The notes beneath the pieces were generated by a model. The model was given only the letters and a program-made list of their open reading frames with translations. It did no database searches and was not told the DNA's origin. From Acorus gramineus (taxonomy: Eukaryota; Streptophyta; Magnoliopsida; Acorales; Acoraceae), in the NCBI GenBank assembly GCA_030737835.1, contig CM060857.1:4826746-4890745 (forward strand): DNA of 64,000 nucleotides, read 5' to 3'. Position numbers and translations under genes: made by a program. Position 1 is the first letter of the stretch. Every line of letters begins with the position of its first letter. This document shows, piece by piece, positions 22,917-34,844 of this stretch.

Positions 22917-23044
22917 ATATATATATATAGTAATAAAGGTTTCATAGGAGCTACAAGTCCCTGCGCAACATACAACGACAATGGGCCTATAAGAGGCCTA
23001 CAACATATTGGGCTATATATTGGAGAAGGGCCTATATACTAGGC

Positions 23045-23731
23045 TACTGCTGTGGATGGAGAAGGGCCCAAAAAGGTAGCCGAGTTCGAATGGAAACCCG
23101 TCACACCAGCCGCAAGGATTGAATGGAGAAAGGCAGTAGCCCAGTATTTGACTAAGTGGAAACCGCAGCCTTGGCATCCATTCTCAGTCTGGGGATGCTA
23201 TGATTTGTGGTGGAAAGAATGCCCAAGATTCGAAACAACAGCCTCTAAGGTGGTAGAGATTTGGAGACCAAAGATTCCTCTCAAGTTGATGCCGATACTC
23301 GTTGCCCTCTTTGTGAAATGGAGAAGGAAATAGTGGCACATCTCTTCATCGAGTGCCCGATTGCTCATCAACTATGGAGGCGCTTAAAGGTGGCGATGGG
23401 AATGGTGGATCAGTTCACCTTCTTGAATGATTTAAGGGAGGCAGGGAGGCTCCTAAGTTTGAAGGAAGATAGAAGCTGTGGTGTGGACTATCTGGTTAGC
23501 CGAAAACCATTGATTTTTAGGGATACCTTTATTTGAGATTGGGGGATTGCTTACGCTGGGACAAGCAAAATTTTGTATGTGGGGGGCAAAATTGTGATTG
23601 AGGAGTAGGCATGTTGTATTAACTCCCTGATAGACTACTCTACCTATTTTACTGCTTTGAGTATGTTTCACTTTAATTTGAATAAAATTAAGGAGCATGC
23701 CTATGATCATTTCATCAAAAAAAAAAAAACA
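23045..23731 (+). mobile_element. 5'-truncated LINE with poly(A) tail
   Basis: Frames at 23052-23333 and 23261-23536 overlap. The second carries CPLCEMEKEIVAHLFIECP, followed by A-QLWRRL, the zinc-binding domain that ends plant LINE ORF2 (zf-RVT). After a stop at about 23534 come about 180 bp of 3' UTR and a run of A from 23718 to 23730. The RT and endonuclease regions are gone, as expected of 5' truncation. A frameshift separates the two frames. Confidence 0.75.
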
Positions 23732-24607
23732 ATCCTTGTCAAGATAAAAATGAGACCAAATTAAAATATGGATAGACAACGCAATGACGATTGAGCTTGT
23801 GTATGTCTTGCTCGTGATTGCATCCCCATCTCACCACATAGACATTTAGTATCCAAATAATCATATTGTAATTATAAATCTTATAAAATATATGAGAATC
23901 AAGAGAGGTAAAAAATCAGTGATTCTCCTCATTTACTATAATTCCTTGGCCATGAGTGCTTCCCCATAAAACAATAATAAAAAAAGGGTTTGTTTCTCTC
24001 TGCCGTTTTATATTAGACCAAGCCATCACCAAAGATTCAAATAAATATGTGATATTAAACCCCCCACCATCTCCTATTCTCCTCTACAAATTAAACCCCC
24101 ACCATCTCCTATTCTCCTCTACGTCCCATAACCCGTCTCCGTCATCTCCTCTGCGTCCTCCAATCCCGCATGGCAAAACAACCACCATGTCCTCCTCTTC
24201 TCTTTTAATTCGTTTTTATTTGTGACTTGTTGCAACACCGACTAATAAATTTATTTTTTTATTTATTTTTATCCACAAATAGTTTTTATCGTCAGACATA
24301 TCGTGTATTTGGGCTTATTCATAGAATATCAAATTATGCATTTGTGCATCATGGTATTATTTTTACTTCTTTCAGTGAATTGTTATATCTTTCTTATCAT
24401 TAATAAGGTGAAAGAAACATGAATGACAAAGATAATCAAAATAACTTGTATGGGTATAGATTGGTTTGGTTTTAATATGGAGATCAGTTACCCTAGGCAT
24501 TTTATTTCAAGCAATTTTCAAGTAATTATATTGTATCTCATAGATTTTGGTTTTTTTTTAGTTGAGTGTCTGAATATAATTTTTGTTCTAATTTGTAAAT
24601 ATTTCAG
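23732..24607. other. sequence before the recognisable CACTA exons
   Basis: AT-rich. Two copies of 'accatctcctattctcctct' lie at about 24065 and 24101. It may contain upstream exons of the CACTA gene that I cannot identify. Confidence 0.4.
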
Positions 24608-25750
24608 ACACTCTTGACAAAGCATTCGGTGATGAGAAACGTGGTCATGTGCGTGGTTTAGGATTAGGTCCAACACCAACTTCTCTATGGGGAAAGAGAT
24701 CAGGACTTGCATATGCCTCACAAATTGAACAACAAAATCAAGAATTGAGACAAAAGATGGAGGATTTGCATAAAGAATTTGATGATAAGCTAAAACGAAT
24801 GGAGCTGTTGTTAGAGGTAATATATATTCACATATTTTTCTATTCAGGTACCATGATTCATATGTTTTTTTTTTAATTTGTAATGTAATATTAATTGGTA
24901 GTTATTGTGATAGGCTCGAAATGGGGGGAGTAATTCTATTCGTTCTCCAAATGAAATTAATTCTTCCTTCGCTAGCCATCATGTTGACCTTTCTCCCGAG
25001 GTTTGTAATTTAACACTAATTAGTTTCTCATTTACATCCTTTTTATATATGTATGATTTGTATTGATGAGTACATTATATTATATTTTTTATTATGTGCA
25101 AACTTTTTCATAATTTTTTATAGTTTATTAACTATCTAGGATGCACTAAGAATTGAAACGGCTGTATATACTTGCTTTGTAGGATGATGATAATCTTCCA
25201 TTTCTTGACATCAATGATGGAGAAAATATCAACAACACTAATCAAATAATAAATCCAATGAACAAAAAGACTAACTGGGTCAACGAGGTAATATAAAATC
25301 CTACAAGATTTACTAATTTTTATGTATACATGCAATAGGTATTTACTAATTTTTTTTGTGTTTTTTTATGACATGTATAATAGTTTCGAGTATTTTATAT
25401 TAAGATTTTATCAATCGAGAAGAAATTATTAGCAAATGGGATGCTCCTTAGCGAACAACCAACCAAAATTGTTGGAGGAACACCATTGGGTGATGGATGG
25501 TGTGAAGTAGTGGTCAAATCTCCATTAGATTCTACAGGAAAATTGATGAGGTGACATGGAACACTTGAACCCATCAAGGATGCTATTGGACACCATATTG
25601 CATGGCCTCGAGCTTTTGTAAGTGTGTATTAATTTTTTTATTTTCTTAATTAGTTGAGGTTTCATTAATCAATTTTTTATAATCATTATTTTGTAGGTGG
25701 AGATAGATTGGACGACAGTGAAGAGAAACAGTGTTCTTCAAGGACGTTGA
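24608..25750 (+). pseudogene. CACTA (En/Spm) accessory protein, multi-exon, one stop
   Basis: Five segments bounded by AG and GT can be read: 24608-24816, 24914-25000, 25183-25287, 25384-25617 and 25697-25750. The first gives RGHVRGLGLGPTPTSLWG and then a coiled-coil stretch (QIEQQNQELRQKMEDLHKEF). The fourth gives GTPLGDGWCEVVVKSPL and GTLEPIKDAIGHHIAWPRAF, a block I know from plant CACTA-encoded proteins (plant transposase, Ptta/En/Spm type). A TGA at 25552-25554 lies within the fourth exon where Arg is expected. The N-terminal exons are not recognised. Splice sites are inferred by eye. Confidence 0.65.
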
Positions 25751-26084
25751 TATTTTATTTTTACACATTGGAACTCTTATAATAATGTAATCGAATATTG
25801 ATTGAAATAATGTAATGAATTTTTTTGATTCTTTTATATATGAAAAGTTTTTATTATTTCTACTTTTTAAATTATGATTGTACATGTTATGATTTTATTT
25901 TTTTAAATAATTACTTATAAATTATTATATCAAAATATTTTATTATTGATATAGCAACTATGAATATTGACTCTCACATAAAATTTTTATTGTAATTATA
26001 TATTCTATAATGACTATGATAATATGTCGCTAAATGTCTACAAAAGGTGACTGCCATTGACCACTGATCCATTATATATCGGAT

Positions 26085-26185
26085 TATGGTGACAGATTCA
26101 TGCGTCACTATAACTCTTTCGTGACAGACAGAAAGGTTTTGGTGACGGTTTTTGTCTGTCATCAAAACCCTATTTTATTGTAGTG
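26085..26185 (-). mobile_element. CACTA terminal and subterminal region
   Basis: On the minus strand the end reads CACTACAATAAAATAGGG, a CACTA-type terminus. Next to it are repeated gtgacag/gtgacgg-type motifs (26088-26160), as in CACTA subterminal repeats. Together with the exons at 24608-25750, this makes the right portion of one element; its left end was not found. Confidence 0.65.
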
Positions 26186-26237
26186 GTGGTACATCATTTA
26201 AGAAATTTACATGCTAGAAATTGCGACCTTCGCAACT

Positions 26238-26240
<3 letters not shown>

Positions 26241-26286
<46 letters not shown>
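26241..26286. repeat. (AT)n microsatellite
   Basis: About 46 bp of uninterrupted AT dinucleotides. Confidence 0.95.
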
Positions 26287-26289
<3 letters not shown>

Positions 26290-26689
26290 TGATTAAGATT
26301 TTGTATATCTAAATATAAATGGTCTGTACAGATACACAACTCCTTAGAAAATGAAGTGAACCAATAAACATGTTTGGTCTAAACAAAAGGAAAACCAAAA
26401 CATACTAAATGCTTGAATGCTACTGCTTCAAGCAGAGGTCACCAAAAAATGATGGATGAAATGTATACTGCCACCCATTACAACCCATTGTTGTCACTTC
26501 AGGCGTTCCACCTCCCAGAAAAGAGAGGGCAGTGCACCTTGAAGGAGAAAAAGGATCCAGTGAAGAGAAGATCAACTCCAGTGGGTGTAGTTAAGTAGCT
26601 GAAATCCTTCCATTGATCGATCATGTTCAATGGCCACCCTAAGTTCATTCCAGCTCTGACCAGGCTGGATAAAAGATTCTCCGACCCCT

Positions 26690-26760
26690 TGAGGATAGGC
26701 TGCGAGCAAATCGGCTGGGCAGTTGCCCTCACTATGGATATGAGTGGCCTTCTAATGCAG
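26690..26760 (-). pseudogene. LINE RNase H scrap, second copy
   Basis: The minus strand encodes THIHSEGNCPADLLAAYPQ, which parallels HIHREGNSPADLLAAH at 9536-9748. No more of the domain is readable. Confidence 0.5.
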
Positions 26761-26769
26761 CGTATAAAT

Positions 26770-27530
26770 ATGCTCTTCTATTGACCTAATCAACCTTCAG
26801 AGATAAGAGATCTACAAGCTCCAATGACATTGTTTATTCGCAAAAAATACGAGGACGATGATGAAAATTCTATGTGGTTGAAGTACTCACTTCGCTCGCC
26901 TTTTGTCTCTCCTAGGATAACAAAATAGGATAGAGAAAATAAATAAATTCTATTAGCCTAATCTTCTTTAATTATGTGATTACAAGTCTAATTATATAGC
27001 AGAGAATCCTAGTACAAACCAGGATTTCAACCAATCTATCTAAATCTCTCAAATCATAAATAAATCCTGATTAAATCTTAACTGATATTTAAATTCAAAA
27101 TTTAAATTCTAATCCAAATATAAATTCATATGCAAAGCCTGTAGCAGATTTGTACTGTAAACATGTGAAACCAAAATCCTGAGCTCGTACATTGGCCCGC
27201 AGGGTTTCAGATCTCTGAGCTGGGCTGGGCTGGTCATCACCGAGCATTGATTGACTAGGCACTAGGCACTGGTGGGTCACAATCTAAGTGTATTTTATAG
27301 CCCATCCCTAACCAAGAGGCCGTCCCTTAGCCGCTTATAAACTTTACTGAAAACTTTACTGTCCTAGTGGTCGTATATACTCCACTAGCGCAATGTATAT
27401 ATGAAATTATTTATTTCATTTTTTCACTAATTAAAAAATATTAATTGGTTTATATAGGTACATATTTCACTTTTCGTGTATATATACACACACACACATA
27501 TACATACACATACACACACTTCATCAGAAG
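26770..27530. other. intergenic sequence, no gene seen
   Basis: AT-rich, with CA-rich simple repeats near 27485-27520. Confidence 0.5.
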
Positions 27531-27781
27531 AGTATATACTTTAAGAAAAAATGAAAATAGTTTGGGGGTTACACATGAGGCTGAATGTACCTTTTAAAGA
27601 ATCATTATTAAGATATTTTTTTAGTTTTTCTCTTTTCATTATTTAGTATTCCTAGTATTTTCTTTTCTAGTTTAATATTCTTTCTCTTTTAAGATTTCAT
27701 CATTTGTATTTGTAGATATAGCTTTTGACTCATCTAATAAATGAAGAAGAATTTTTATTTATTCTAACATGGTATTAGAAC
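27531..27781 (+). repeat. probable copia LTR end plus primer binding site
   Basis: ATTTATTCTAACA followed by TGGTATTAGAAC (27770-27781) looks like an LTR end and primer site. The LTR start is not defined, and no gag follows before the next LTR-like end at 28174. Confidence 0.35.
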
Positions 27782-28174
27782 TTCCACTCCAAAAAGGTTA
27801 AATCAACAAATTCCCTTTGCCCACTCCGATTGAGATCTTCAATTGAAACGGCGGACACTGTCCCCACCATCATATTAACTCCATAATCAAATTTTATGAA
27901 AATTCTAAACCCACCACTGCATGTATACAATTTTTTTGATATTTTAATCACACCACCCCTGTATCTCTCTCTTCCCTCCCTCCCCTTCTCCCTCCTCAAT
28001 GAAGGAAGATAAGGATGAGACTAAGTCAGTTCATCATGTAGTCAATATATATCTTGTTAGTTAGTTGAGATTTTCTTGCATGAGATCTGAAACAGATCAT
28101 GCCATATGTAACTCATATATATTGGATTGAATATACAATGTAATCCTTAGGTTGTTCAATCCTCTACTTCCACA

Positions 28175-28186
28175 TGGTATTAGAGC
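28175..28186 (+). promoter_or_regulatory. primer binding site of Copia-4
   Basis: TGGTATTAGAGC follows an LTR-like end (CTTCCACA, to 28174). The start of that LTR is uncertain, somewhere near 28000. Confidence 0.6.
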
Positions 28187-28217
28187 AGTCCGGTTAATCT
28201 TTCTTTCCACCACAAAA

Positions 28218-29276
28218 ATGGCCTCCCAGTCCTTTCCCACCTCCTTCAATATTTCTAAATTCTTTCAAACCCCAATGGAACGCACCACTTATCTCTGTTG
28301 GCGTTCCCAATTCGAGGATGTCCTGTCAATCCATGACCTAACAGGCTATGTTGATGGAACAAATATTGCCCCCTCACCAACTCTTCCTACTCCATCAACC
28401 GAAAATCCTCCACCAACCCCTTCATCAAATCCTGATTATGTCAAGTGGGCCAAGCTTGATAAACTCATCTTGAGTTGGATGAAAGCCACAGTATCATCAT
28501 CTATTCAAACTCTTCTTCTACCTTGCAAATCAGCTCAAGAAGCTTGGGTCCTCTTAGAAAAATGTTTGTCTCCTCTCTCCAAAATCCACATTAGGAACCT
28601 TCGGGATCAGCTACGCTCTCTCAAAAAAGGCCATGATCAATCTGCTGGCGAATATTTGCTTCATGCCAAGTCGATTGCTGATTCTTTAGCATCGGCTGGT
28701 GAGTCGATTACAAAATCAGAACTCATTGACTCTACCATGGATGGTCTTGGACAGACGTATAAAGAATTCATCACATCTATTCATTTGCGGCCAAACATCA
28801 CCTTCGATGAACTCTATGATCTCCTACTGCAAGAGGAGATCCTCTTAATGAAAATGTCAACCACCACATCGTCAACTACCACAGCACTTGTCGCCAACAA
28901 AGAGCCATCTTTTAGTCCTTCTCATTCTCGAAATCAACCTCACTTCTGGAGGAACAGAGGTCGTGGACGTTGGCGTGGTTGAGGTCGCGGGAGAGGACCA
29001 CATCGCGGACGAGGATTCCAATATCAACCCGATACTCGCCCACCACTTCTACCCACTCTGGCATCACTCTCACATGCTGCCAATTGCCAAATTTGCAATA
29101 AGGATGACCACATTGCGAGATTCTGTCCTGAACGCAGGAACTTTGCCTATGTCGCCGAAGGATTGTCAAACAATATGTCCACTATTCATATCACAGATTC
29201 TTCATATTCAAATTGGTGTCTAGACTCGGGAGCAACACATCAAATGACATCAACTCCTTCAACTCTTTCTCAGGCT
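28218..29276 (+). pseudogene. Copia-4 gag and protease start
   Basis: The ATG at 28218 lies 32 bp after the PBS and opens MASQSFPTSF. Features of copia gag follow: YLCWRSQFEDVL, VKWAKLDKLILSWM, SAQEAWVLLEKCLS, LRDQLRSLKKG, SAGEYLLHAKSIADSL and NITFDELYDLLLQEE. The frame stops at 28980-28982 in an RGRG-rich stretch. The zinc knuckle is in another frame (CQICNKDDHIARFC), and protease opens with WCLDSGATHQMTS near 29215. Everything downstream is lost near 29280-29420, so this is a 5' remnant without integrase or RT. Confidence 0.85.
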
Positions 29277-29429
29277 CGCCCATATCACGGAACCCCACCA
29301 CCAACTCCATCTTTCTCCTTCGGCTTCGCAGCATGCACACCCCCACGACCATCATCCCTCAACCTTTCCCTATTCCTCTCATTGCCGCACACCCCCACCA
29401 ATATTCACAGTGAACCAATAAAATAACTA

Positions 29430-30515
29430 TCTAGTTAAAACTGATATTATTTAATATTGACATATTATAGTATGCATTTTAGATATGTAAAGACAACCAT
29501 TAGGTGGCTTGCGCTTGGTATTATATTGCATGTTGATAAACATTAGTTGAATTTAAACATTTGAGTTATTATATTTTTGTTTAAAGACAGATTTTCAAAT
29601 AAGGATCCTTCGTGTTATTGATATTGGATAAACTAGTATTTGAATTTGATATTTTAAAATGTATAAAATAAGTCTTTAAAAGTCAGAATAAGTAGATTTC
29701 CATTAAAATTCATATATAATTTTAAAAAGTATGTAAATATCTGTAAAGTTTACAGAAGTCAACTAGTTAAATAATATTCGTAAAAATCTATTAAAGTGTC
29801 AACTAATACCCCCCTAAAGTTATCCAACATTTATGTGTGGATTTTTTTAGTTTTAATTTAAGGATTTTTGGGTTTCAAGCTTTTTTTATGATGGAAATGA
29901 AAGGTACAGTCATGGAATGGGAGAAACTTATGCCCTCATTTGGGTAGCGACTTAAGTTATTTTAGAATTAATAACTATTTTAGTATAGATAAAAAATAAA
30001 TCATTTTTTATTTGGTTGTGTTTTTAGTTATTCTCATTGAAAAATCTATTAATAAAGTTTTCGTGCTTGTAGTTGATAAATTGTGGTTAAGAGAATAAGA
30101 TGTGATTAAGGATTTGAAAAAGGTAAAAAATTGATTTGACATGTAAGTCCCTAAATTAATAGAGGTGATGATGACAGATGATTTTACATATACGTTCTAT
30201 TTATATCACTGGAATAGATTATGTGGAATGATACAATTACAGGTCGTACTAGCTTATTCTCATCTATTCTAGCATAGCTATACCCACTATTAATTGCAAT
30301 GAAACAACTTTTTGATCCTATTCTACTCTAATCTTTTCTATTCTTCCACTATTCTCTCATTCAAATAGTGGCTAAGAGCACCGGTTATAAATAAACTACA
30401 GTCTAATAAAATATTTCTCGATTATTATATTTTACAAAGAAAGAATAAGTAGTAAAGAATGGCTTTTGTTTTATCATAACATAGAATAGTAAAAATTTGG
30501 GTTTCATGCTTTCAT

Positions 30516-30549
<34 letters not shown>

Positions 30550-30944
30550 GTGTTGTTCCACTCAGTTTTTTCTCAATCTTAAACATAGTTCTATATATAT
30601 CATCTTAAAAATCCAGTAATGTATATATCTCATTAAATGTTGTATATATTACATCAAATATTTTTTTATATTTATTAAAAATAAGTTCATTCAATCAAAA
30701 ATAGAGCGATATGTATTTTTTATCAAAATATATATCTCATTAGAAAATATTTATTATTTATAAAAAATTAAAAACATGTGCAGTATATATTTTAATTGAT
30801 GAATGTGATTGAGTTTAAAATTTTTCAATGAAACTGATGTAACAGTCATAGAATGCGGAAACTTAAAAGGACTGGACTAAAATTAAAAAGCGCTTCACTT
30901 TCATGACCTCCTTCTTAACTACCTCCACGCGCAAATGGAATATT
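29430..30944. other. AT-rich intergenic sequence
   Basis: No gene seen. An (ATA)n run lies at about 30517-30547. The stretch at 30170-30370 has blocks resembling, in inverted orientation, stretches near 42160-42440 and 53330-53480, which suggests a dispersed old repeat. Confidence 0.45.
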
Positions 30945-31055
30945 TTCGTGAGGCATGTGACAAGTCGTTTTCCAAATGATTGAATGCGGGATAGATTAAT
31001 GAATATTTTGAAAACTGAAGGCGATTTCTTTGGAGCTTTACAAATTAATAGACAC
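30945..31055 (+). repeat. duplicate of the A2 promoter region, without a gene
   Basis: 'attttcgtgaggcatgtg', 'tcgttttccaaatgat' and 'tttgaaaactgaaggcgatttctttg' recur in the same order at about 31910-32010, just upstream of A2. No A-like coding sequence follows this copy; the similarity stops before the TATA box. Confidence 0.7.
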
Positions 31056-31905
31056 CCTTGGCATTATTTAATTAAAGAGTGACTCCCTCTTGACACGACA
31101 AGTGGGGTTATATATGTTAATAACTCTGTTAAAAGCCGGGGCCTGATTAACAGTCAAATCCCTTGTGAGAAAAGGAATCCAATATTCTCACCTACCCATT
31201 AAATAAAATAATATATATTTTGGTTCACAAGATATCCATGCAGAGAAAATGATTTGCTTACTTGAACGAGTCAATATAACTATATTAAATGATATGTGTC
31301 TGTTTTATGTGTGCATATGTGTGAAATTTAAAAAGCTAAATTGTTCTTACCAAAAAAAAAAAAAAAAAACGGCTGCCTTTGTTTAATACCGTATGTTTGG
31401 CTGCAAAAGATTTAGGATTTAATTATTAAATAGGTCAACTTAAATACATCATATAGCTTCAAAATTTAAGGGTCCATCAACACGGGTTGAACCCGAGAGG
31501 CCCAACACACAGCCAGTGAAATCCATAGCACAACTGGGCTGCATCCGCTTAAGAGAAGCCCATCAACGTGCCTGGATCCGACAATTACCTTCCAAGTCAA
31601 TGATTATCCACCAAATCTTATCTTGATCCCTTGGATATACCTTAGTGATTATCAACGTTTCTGGATCCCCTTGGAGGAGAAGATTTTCTCTTTTTTTACT
31701 ATGTGGTTGGGCATGGCTTCTTTCACTAAATAACAAGATACATTTATATAGAGTTTCTATTAATGGCCGACCCGTCCCAGCGAAATGGGATGTTACGGTT
31801 CAGAAACCGTATGACCCACTAAGATTGTGAGAGCTTCTCATGTATGACAAATTAATCTTAATTCCGGATGACTGGTGCCGGTTCTGGATTATGTCACTAT
31901 CTGTA
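31056..31905. other. intergenic sequence, no gene seen
   Basis: Contains a poly(A) run at about 31352-31369. Frames are short and show no domain I recognise. Confidence 0.5.
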
Positions 31906-32026
31906 AAGACACATTTTCGTGAGGCATGTGCATGCATGTCGTTTTCCAAATGATCTAATGGTGATTCGATTAATTAATCGTTTGAAAACTAAAGGGCATT
32001 TCTTTGAAGTTTCCTCAGGTGTGGAC

Positions 32027-32037
32027 AGCTATATATA
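32027..32037 (+). promoter_or_regulatory. probable TATA box of A2
   Basis: AGCTATATATACAC lies about 100 bp before the A2 start, similar in sequence and placing to that of A3. Confidence 0.5.
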
Positions 32038-32128
32038 CACACACACATTCTCAGCATCTCTCTCAAAGACAAATTTCAAATACAAAGCTGAGAAGAGAAG
32101 AATTTCTGTCACAGACAAGGGAATTCCC

Positions 32129-32443
32129 ATGGAAAATCTAAAACCGTCCATGGTTTCAGCCCTGTCTGTCTTCACATTAGTAACACTCATATGTGCGGGT
32201 GGACTCATTAGCATTCCTATCAGGTCAGTTTGCGGCTTCGAAACTATGTATGATCTCATTTTCAAGTCTTACGCTCTCACGATGTTTGTGGCTTTCAATC
32301 TTGGTCTTGTCCTCCTATTCAAGTCTTTGTCGACGCGCACAAACTCTTCGCAATCCACCGCATGTTTGGGCTGGCCTGCGCTCGTTTTCACTGGAGTTTC
32401 TGTAGCAGCTGGTGGCGCCCTCATGTTAATGTGTGCTGTGTAG
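32129..32443 (+). CDS. A-family small predicted membrane protein A2
   Basis: 104 residues from the ATG at 32129. This start was chosen because family similarity begins at KPSMVSALSVFTLV, and the longer upstream frame runs through the promoter and TATA region. Three hydrophobic segments are seen at about residues 9-30, 40-63 and 79-102. Conserved blocks shared with A3 are VSALS-TLVT, GLIS-PIRSV-GFET-YDL, YAL-MF-AFNLGLVL-FK-LS and TACLGW-AL-FT. No stop or frameshift is seen. The N terminus is about 15 residues shorter than in A3. I do not recognise the family. A membrane location is inferred from hydrophobicity only. Confidence 0.55.
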   Translation: MENLKPSMVSALSVFTLVTLICAGGLISIPIRSVCGFETMYDLIFKSYALTMFVAFNLGLVLLFKSLSTRTNSSQSTACLGWPALVFTGVSVAAGGALMLMCAV

Positions 32444-32977
32444 TCTGAGCAGATGGACTCATTAACAGTGGATGAAAGGAATGCTATGGTTGTTAATTTG
32501 TGTGTTGCTTTGGTTTGCTTTTAGATTTGTTTGTGGTGCAAAATCGAGTGTGGGTCACCCACACAGTCCCCCGTTTTGGGTTGGTTAGTCAGTCCCCACA
32601 TACTAATGTTTATGTATCCATCATCAACACAGGCGACCTTTTTCGGTTGGTCTGTCGATCAGTCCCCACTTATTAATGTTCATGTATCCATCACCAACAC
32701 AGTCGCCGTTTTTGAATTGGTCAGTCTGTCCCCACTTATTGTTTATGTATCCATCTTTCATACGCGTGTACTTTGGATTTTGCTATGTTGGGTAAATTAT
32801 CAATGGTACAACTGGATTTATTATGACCGGTCGACGTCTTGAAAATAATCCAATTGATACTTTGTTATTGCCTTATTGAAAAGGCATTAAAATCTGATGT
32901 GTAGTTATAAACGGATCTAAAACACCCACTTGATTATGTAATTTTATAGTATATTTTTATTTTTCGTTTGTTAGTTT
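32444..32977. repeat. A2 downstream region with 65-bp minisatellite
   Basis: Three imperfect units containing 'cagtccccac', 'taatgtttatgtatccatca' and 'acacagtcgcc' lie at about 32570-32755. A3 has a single related 'cagtccccagttattgg' stretch downstream, so the unit derives from the family's 3' flank. The rest is AT-rich, up to the Copia-2 insertion site. Confidence 0.6.
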
Positions 32978-33565
32978 TGTTGAGATTTTTAACAATTTTA
33001 TTTGTGTGAAATAAATAATAATAATCACGTAATAATATATACGAAGCCCAAATCAATCACCGATGCAATCAGAAAAATATAAAAGCAAACAAACTATAAA
33101 GAAACACTCAATTTAACGTGGTTCAGCATAAGCGTACATCCACGGAGCACTCCAGCAACAATCCACTATATCAAAATATAATGAGAATAAATGTATTATC
33201 AAGTTTTGTCCAAAACTTGAGAAATACAAGATGAAAGAGAGATACATGGTTACCTCAATAAAACCCTAAATAATCTTTCAAATAACATAGAGAACCCAAC
33301 CTCGATGTAGATCGGAATACGGAGAAGAATATATAAAGAATGAACTCTCTCCCCTCTCCTCTCTCCCCTCTCCTCTCTCTTCACTATTGCCGAACCCAAC
33401 ACGCCGCCGAACCCTTCTTTTCTTGTTGCCGCTGTTGGGATAATGAAGAGGAAGACCTAGGTATTAAATACCCTCCACGTCATAATTTGCACGTGTGTGC
33501 ATTGCCATGCATGGGCCTTCAAATGCCCTCATTGGCTGGACCAAATAATGGGCCCAAACCTAACA
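32978..33565 (-). repeat. 3' LTR of Copia-2 (588 bp)
   Basis: On the plus strand it runs from TGTTGAGATTTTTAACAA to CCCAAACCTAACA. It matches the 5' LTR along its length, including 'aacgtggttc', 'ctcgatgtagatcggaatac' and 'aataccctccacgtcataat'. Confidence 0.88.
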
Positions 33566-33580
33566 ATCTCCCCCTCTAGC
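33566..33580 (-). promoter_or_regulatory. polypurine tract of Copia-2
   Basis: The minus strand reads CTAGAGGGGGAGAT, directly before the 3' LTR. Confidence 0.8.
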
Positions 33581-33612
33581 CCAATGAGAGAGGAAACCCT
33601 GTCCGCGACTCC

Positions 33613-33966
33613 TCACCTGAAGTCCATACTGTCCAGCTTCTCGCAGAGCTCGAGCGTATCCTGTTCTTCATGAGACTGTACCTCTCGAAGACTTTTTACC
33701 TCCCCCTCTTCAGTAAACAATATATACTCAAAGGTGGGGTAACTCAATGATGGTCTATACTCTCTCGATGACCTCTTCATTGGAATCTCTGTAGTCTCTA
33801 ACTCTCTCGATGACTTCTTCATCAGAATTTGTGTCTTTGACTCTCTCAATGACTTCTTCATCGGAATCTCGGTCTCATTGCTCAAGAGGTTCCTGTTCTG
33901 AATCTTCATCAACATCAGGTATTTCTGGCACCTTATTAAAGTCTTCATTTCCCATCTTCTCCCCAT
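33613..33966 (-). pseudogene. Copia-2 integrase-RT linker, RT deleted
   Basis: The frame has repeated IPMKKSSRE-like units, then EGEVKSLREVQSHEEQD, which matches the run-in to a copia RT ('EP-S--EA-----W--AM--E'). The RT core that should follow is absent; only about 35 bp separate the stop from the polypurine tract. The repeated unit (roughly 60 bp, three copies) is a small internal expansion. Confidence 0.7.
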
Positions 33967-34136
33967 CTGTAGCCAGCTAAATCGAAGAAGGAATCGGTGT
34001 CAAATCTACAACACCACCAATAGATTTTGGAACCCCATCGAAATCTTCAATAGTCTGATTTTTGTAGAAGACCACATCTCTGTGTCAAACAATCCTCTTC
34101 GTTGCTGGATCCCATAGCCTGTAGCTGAACTCTTCA

Positions 34137-34844
34137 TTACCATAACCAACGAAGATACATGAGTGCTTCATCTAGCTTCTGTCTCTCCTCTTTGGGTACA
34201 AGCGCCATAGCTTTACATCCAAAGACCTTCAGATGCGAATACGAAACCTCATTCCTAGACCAAACCTTCTCTGGAATTTCCATATCCAAAGGAACTGATG
34301 GTGACCTGTTCATCAAATAGCAGGCAGTAGAAACAACTTCATCCCAGAAGCTTTCAGGCAATCTAGCCTTCTTCAATATACATCTGAATTTCTCAACAAT
34401 AGTGCGATTCATCCGTTCTGCGACACCATTTTGCTGTAGAGTACCGGGATCAGTCCTTTCGTATCGAATCCCATGACGCGAACAATAATCTCTGAACCTC
34501 CTCGAACTGCACTCTCCTCCATTAACGGTCCATAGTGACTTCAACCGTTTTCCTATCTCCAGTTCCACCATTGCATGAAAGTGCTGAAAGTGCTCAAACA
34601 CCTGATCCTTCTTTCGTAACAAGTAAACCCACACTTTCTTGGATGCATCATCAACAAATGTAGCAAAATACCTATTGCCACCAAGCGATTCAATCTCAAA
34701 CGGACCATAAACGTCACAGTGAATCAAGTCCAAAATATTAGACTTCTTTTTGAACATCTATTGAAAGAAACTCTATGATGCTTTTCAATCAAACAGTAAT
34801 CAAAAGAGCTAAGAGGCATACTATTGGTAAAGGGAATGTGAGAC
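34137..34844 (-). pseudogene. Copia-2 integrase core
   Basis: From the break at 34844 the minus strand reads HIPFTNS, a degraded zinc-binding end (C--CL--KHHRVSFNR) with a stop, and then the core. LIHCDVYGPFEIESLGGNRY has the first catalytic Asp, VNGGECSSRRFRDYC stands where DNGGE is usual (the second catalytic Asp is replaced by Asn), and QQNGVAERMNRTI has the catalytic Glu. VFGCKAMALVPKEERQKLD follows. The Asp-to-Asn change alone should inactivate the enzyme. Confidence 0.87.

Noticed and set aside
9001-26185. One giant CACTA element from the terminus at 9001 to the one at 26185
   Set aside because: The two ends share only CACTACAA and then differ, and gene A1 and several unrelated elements lie between them.
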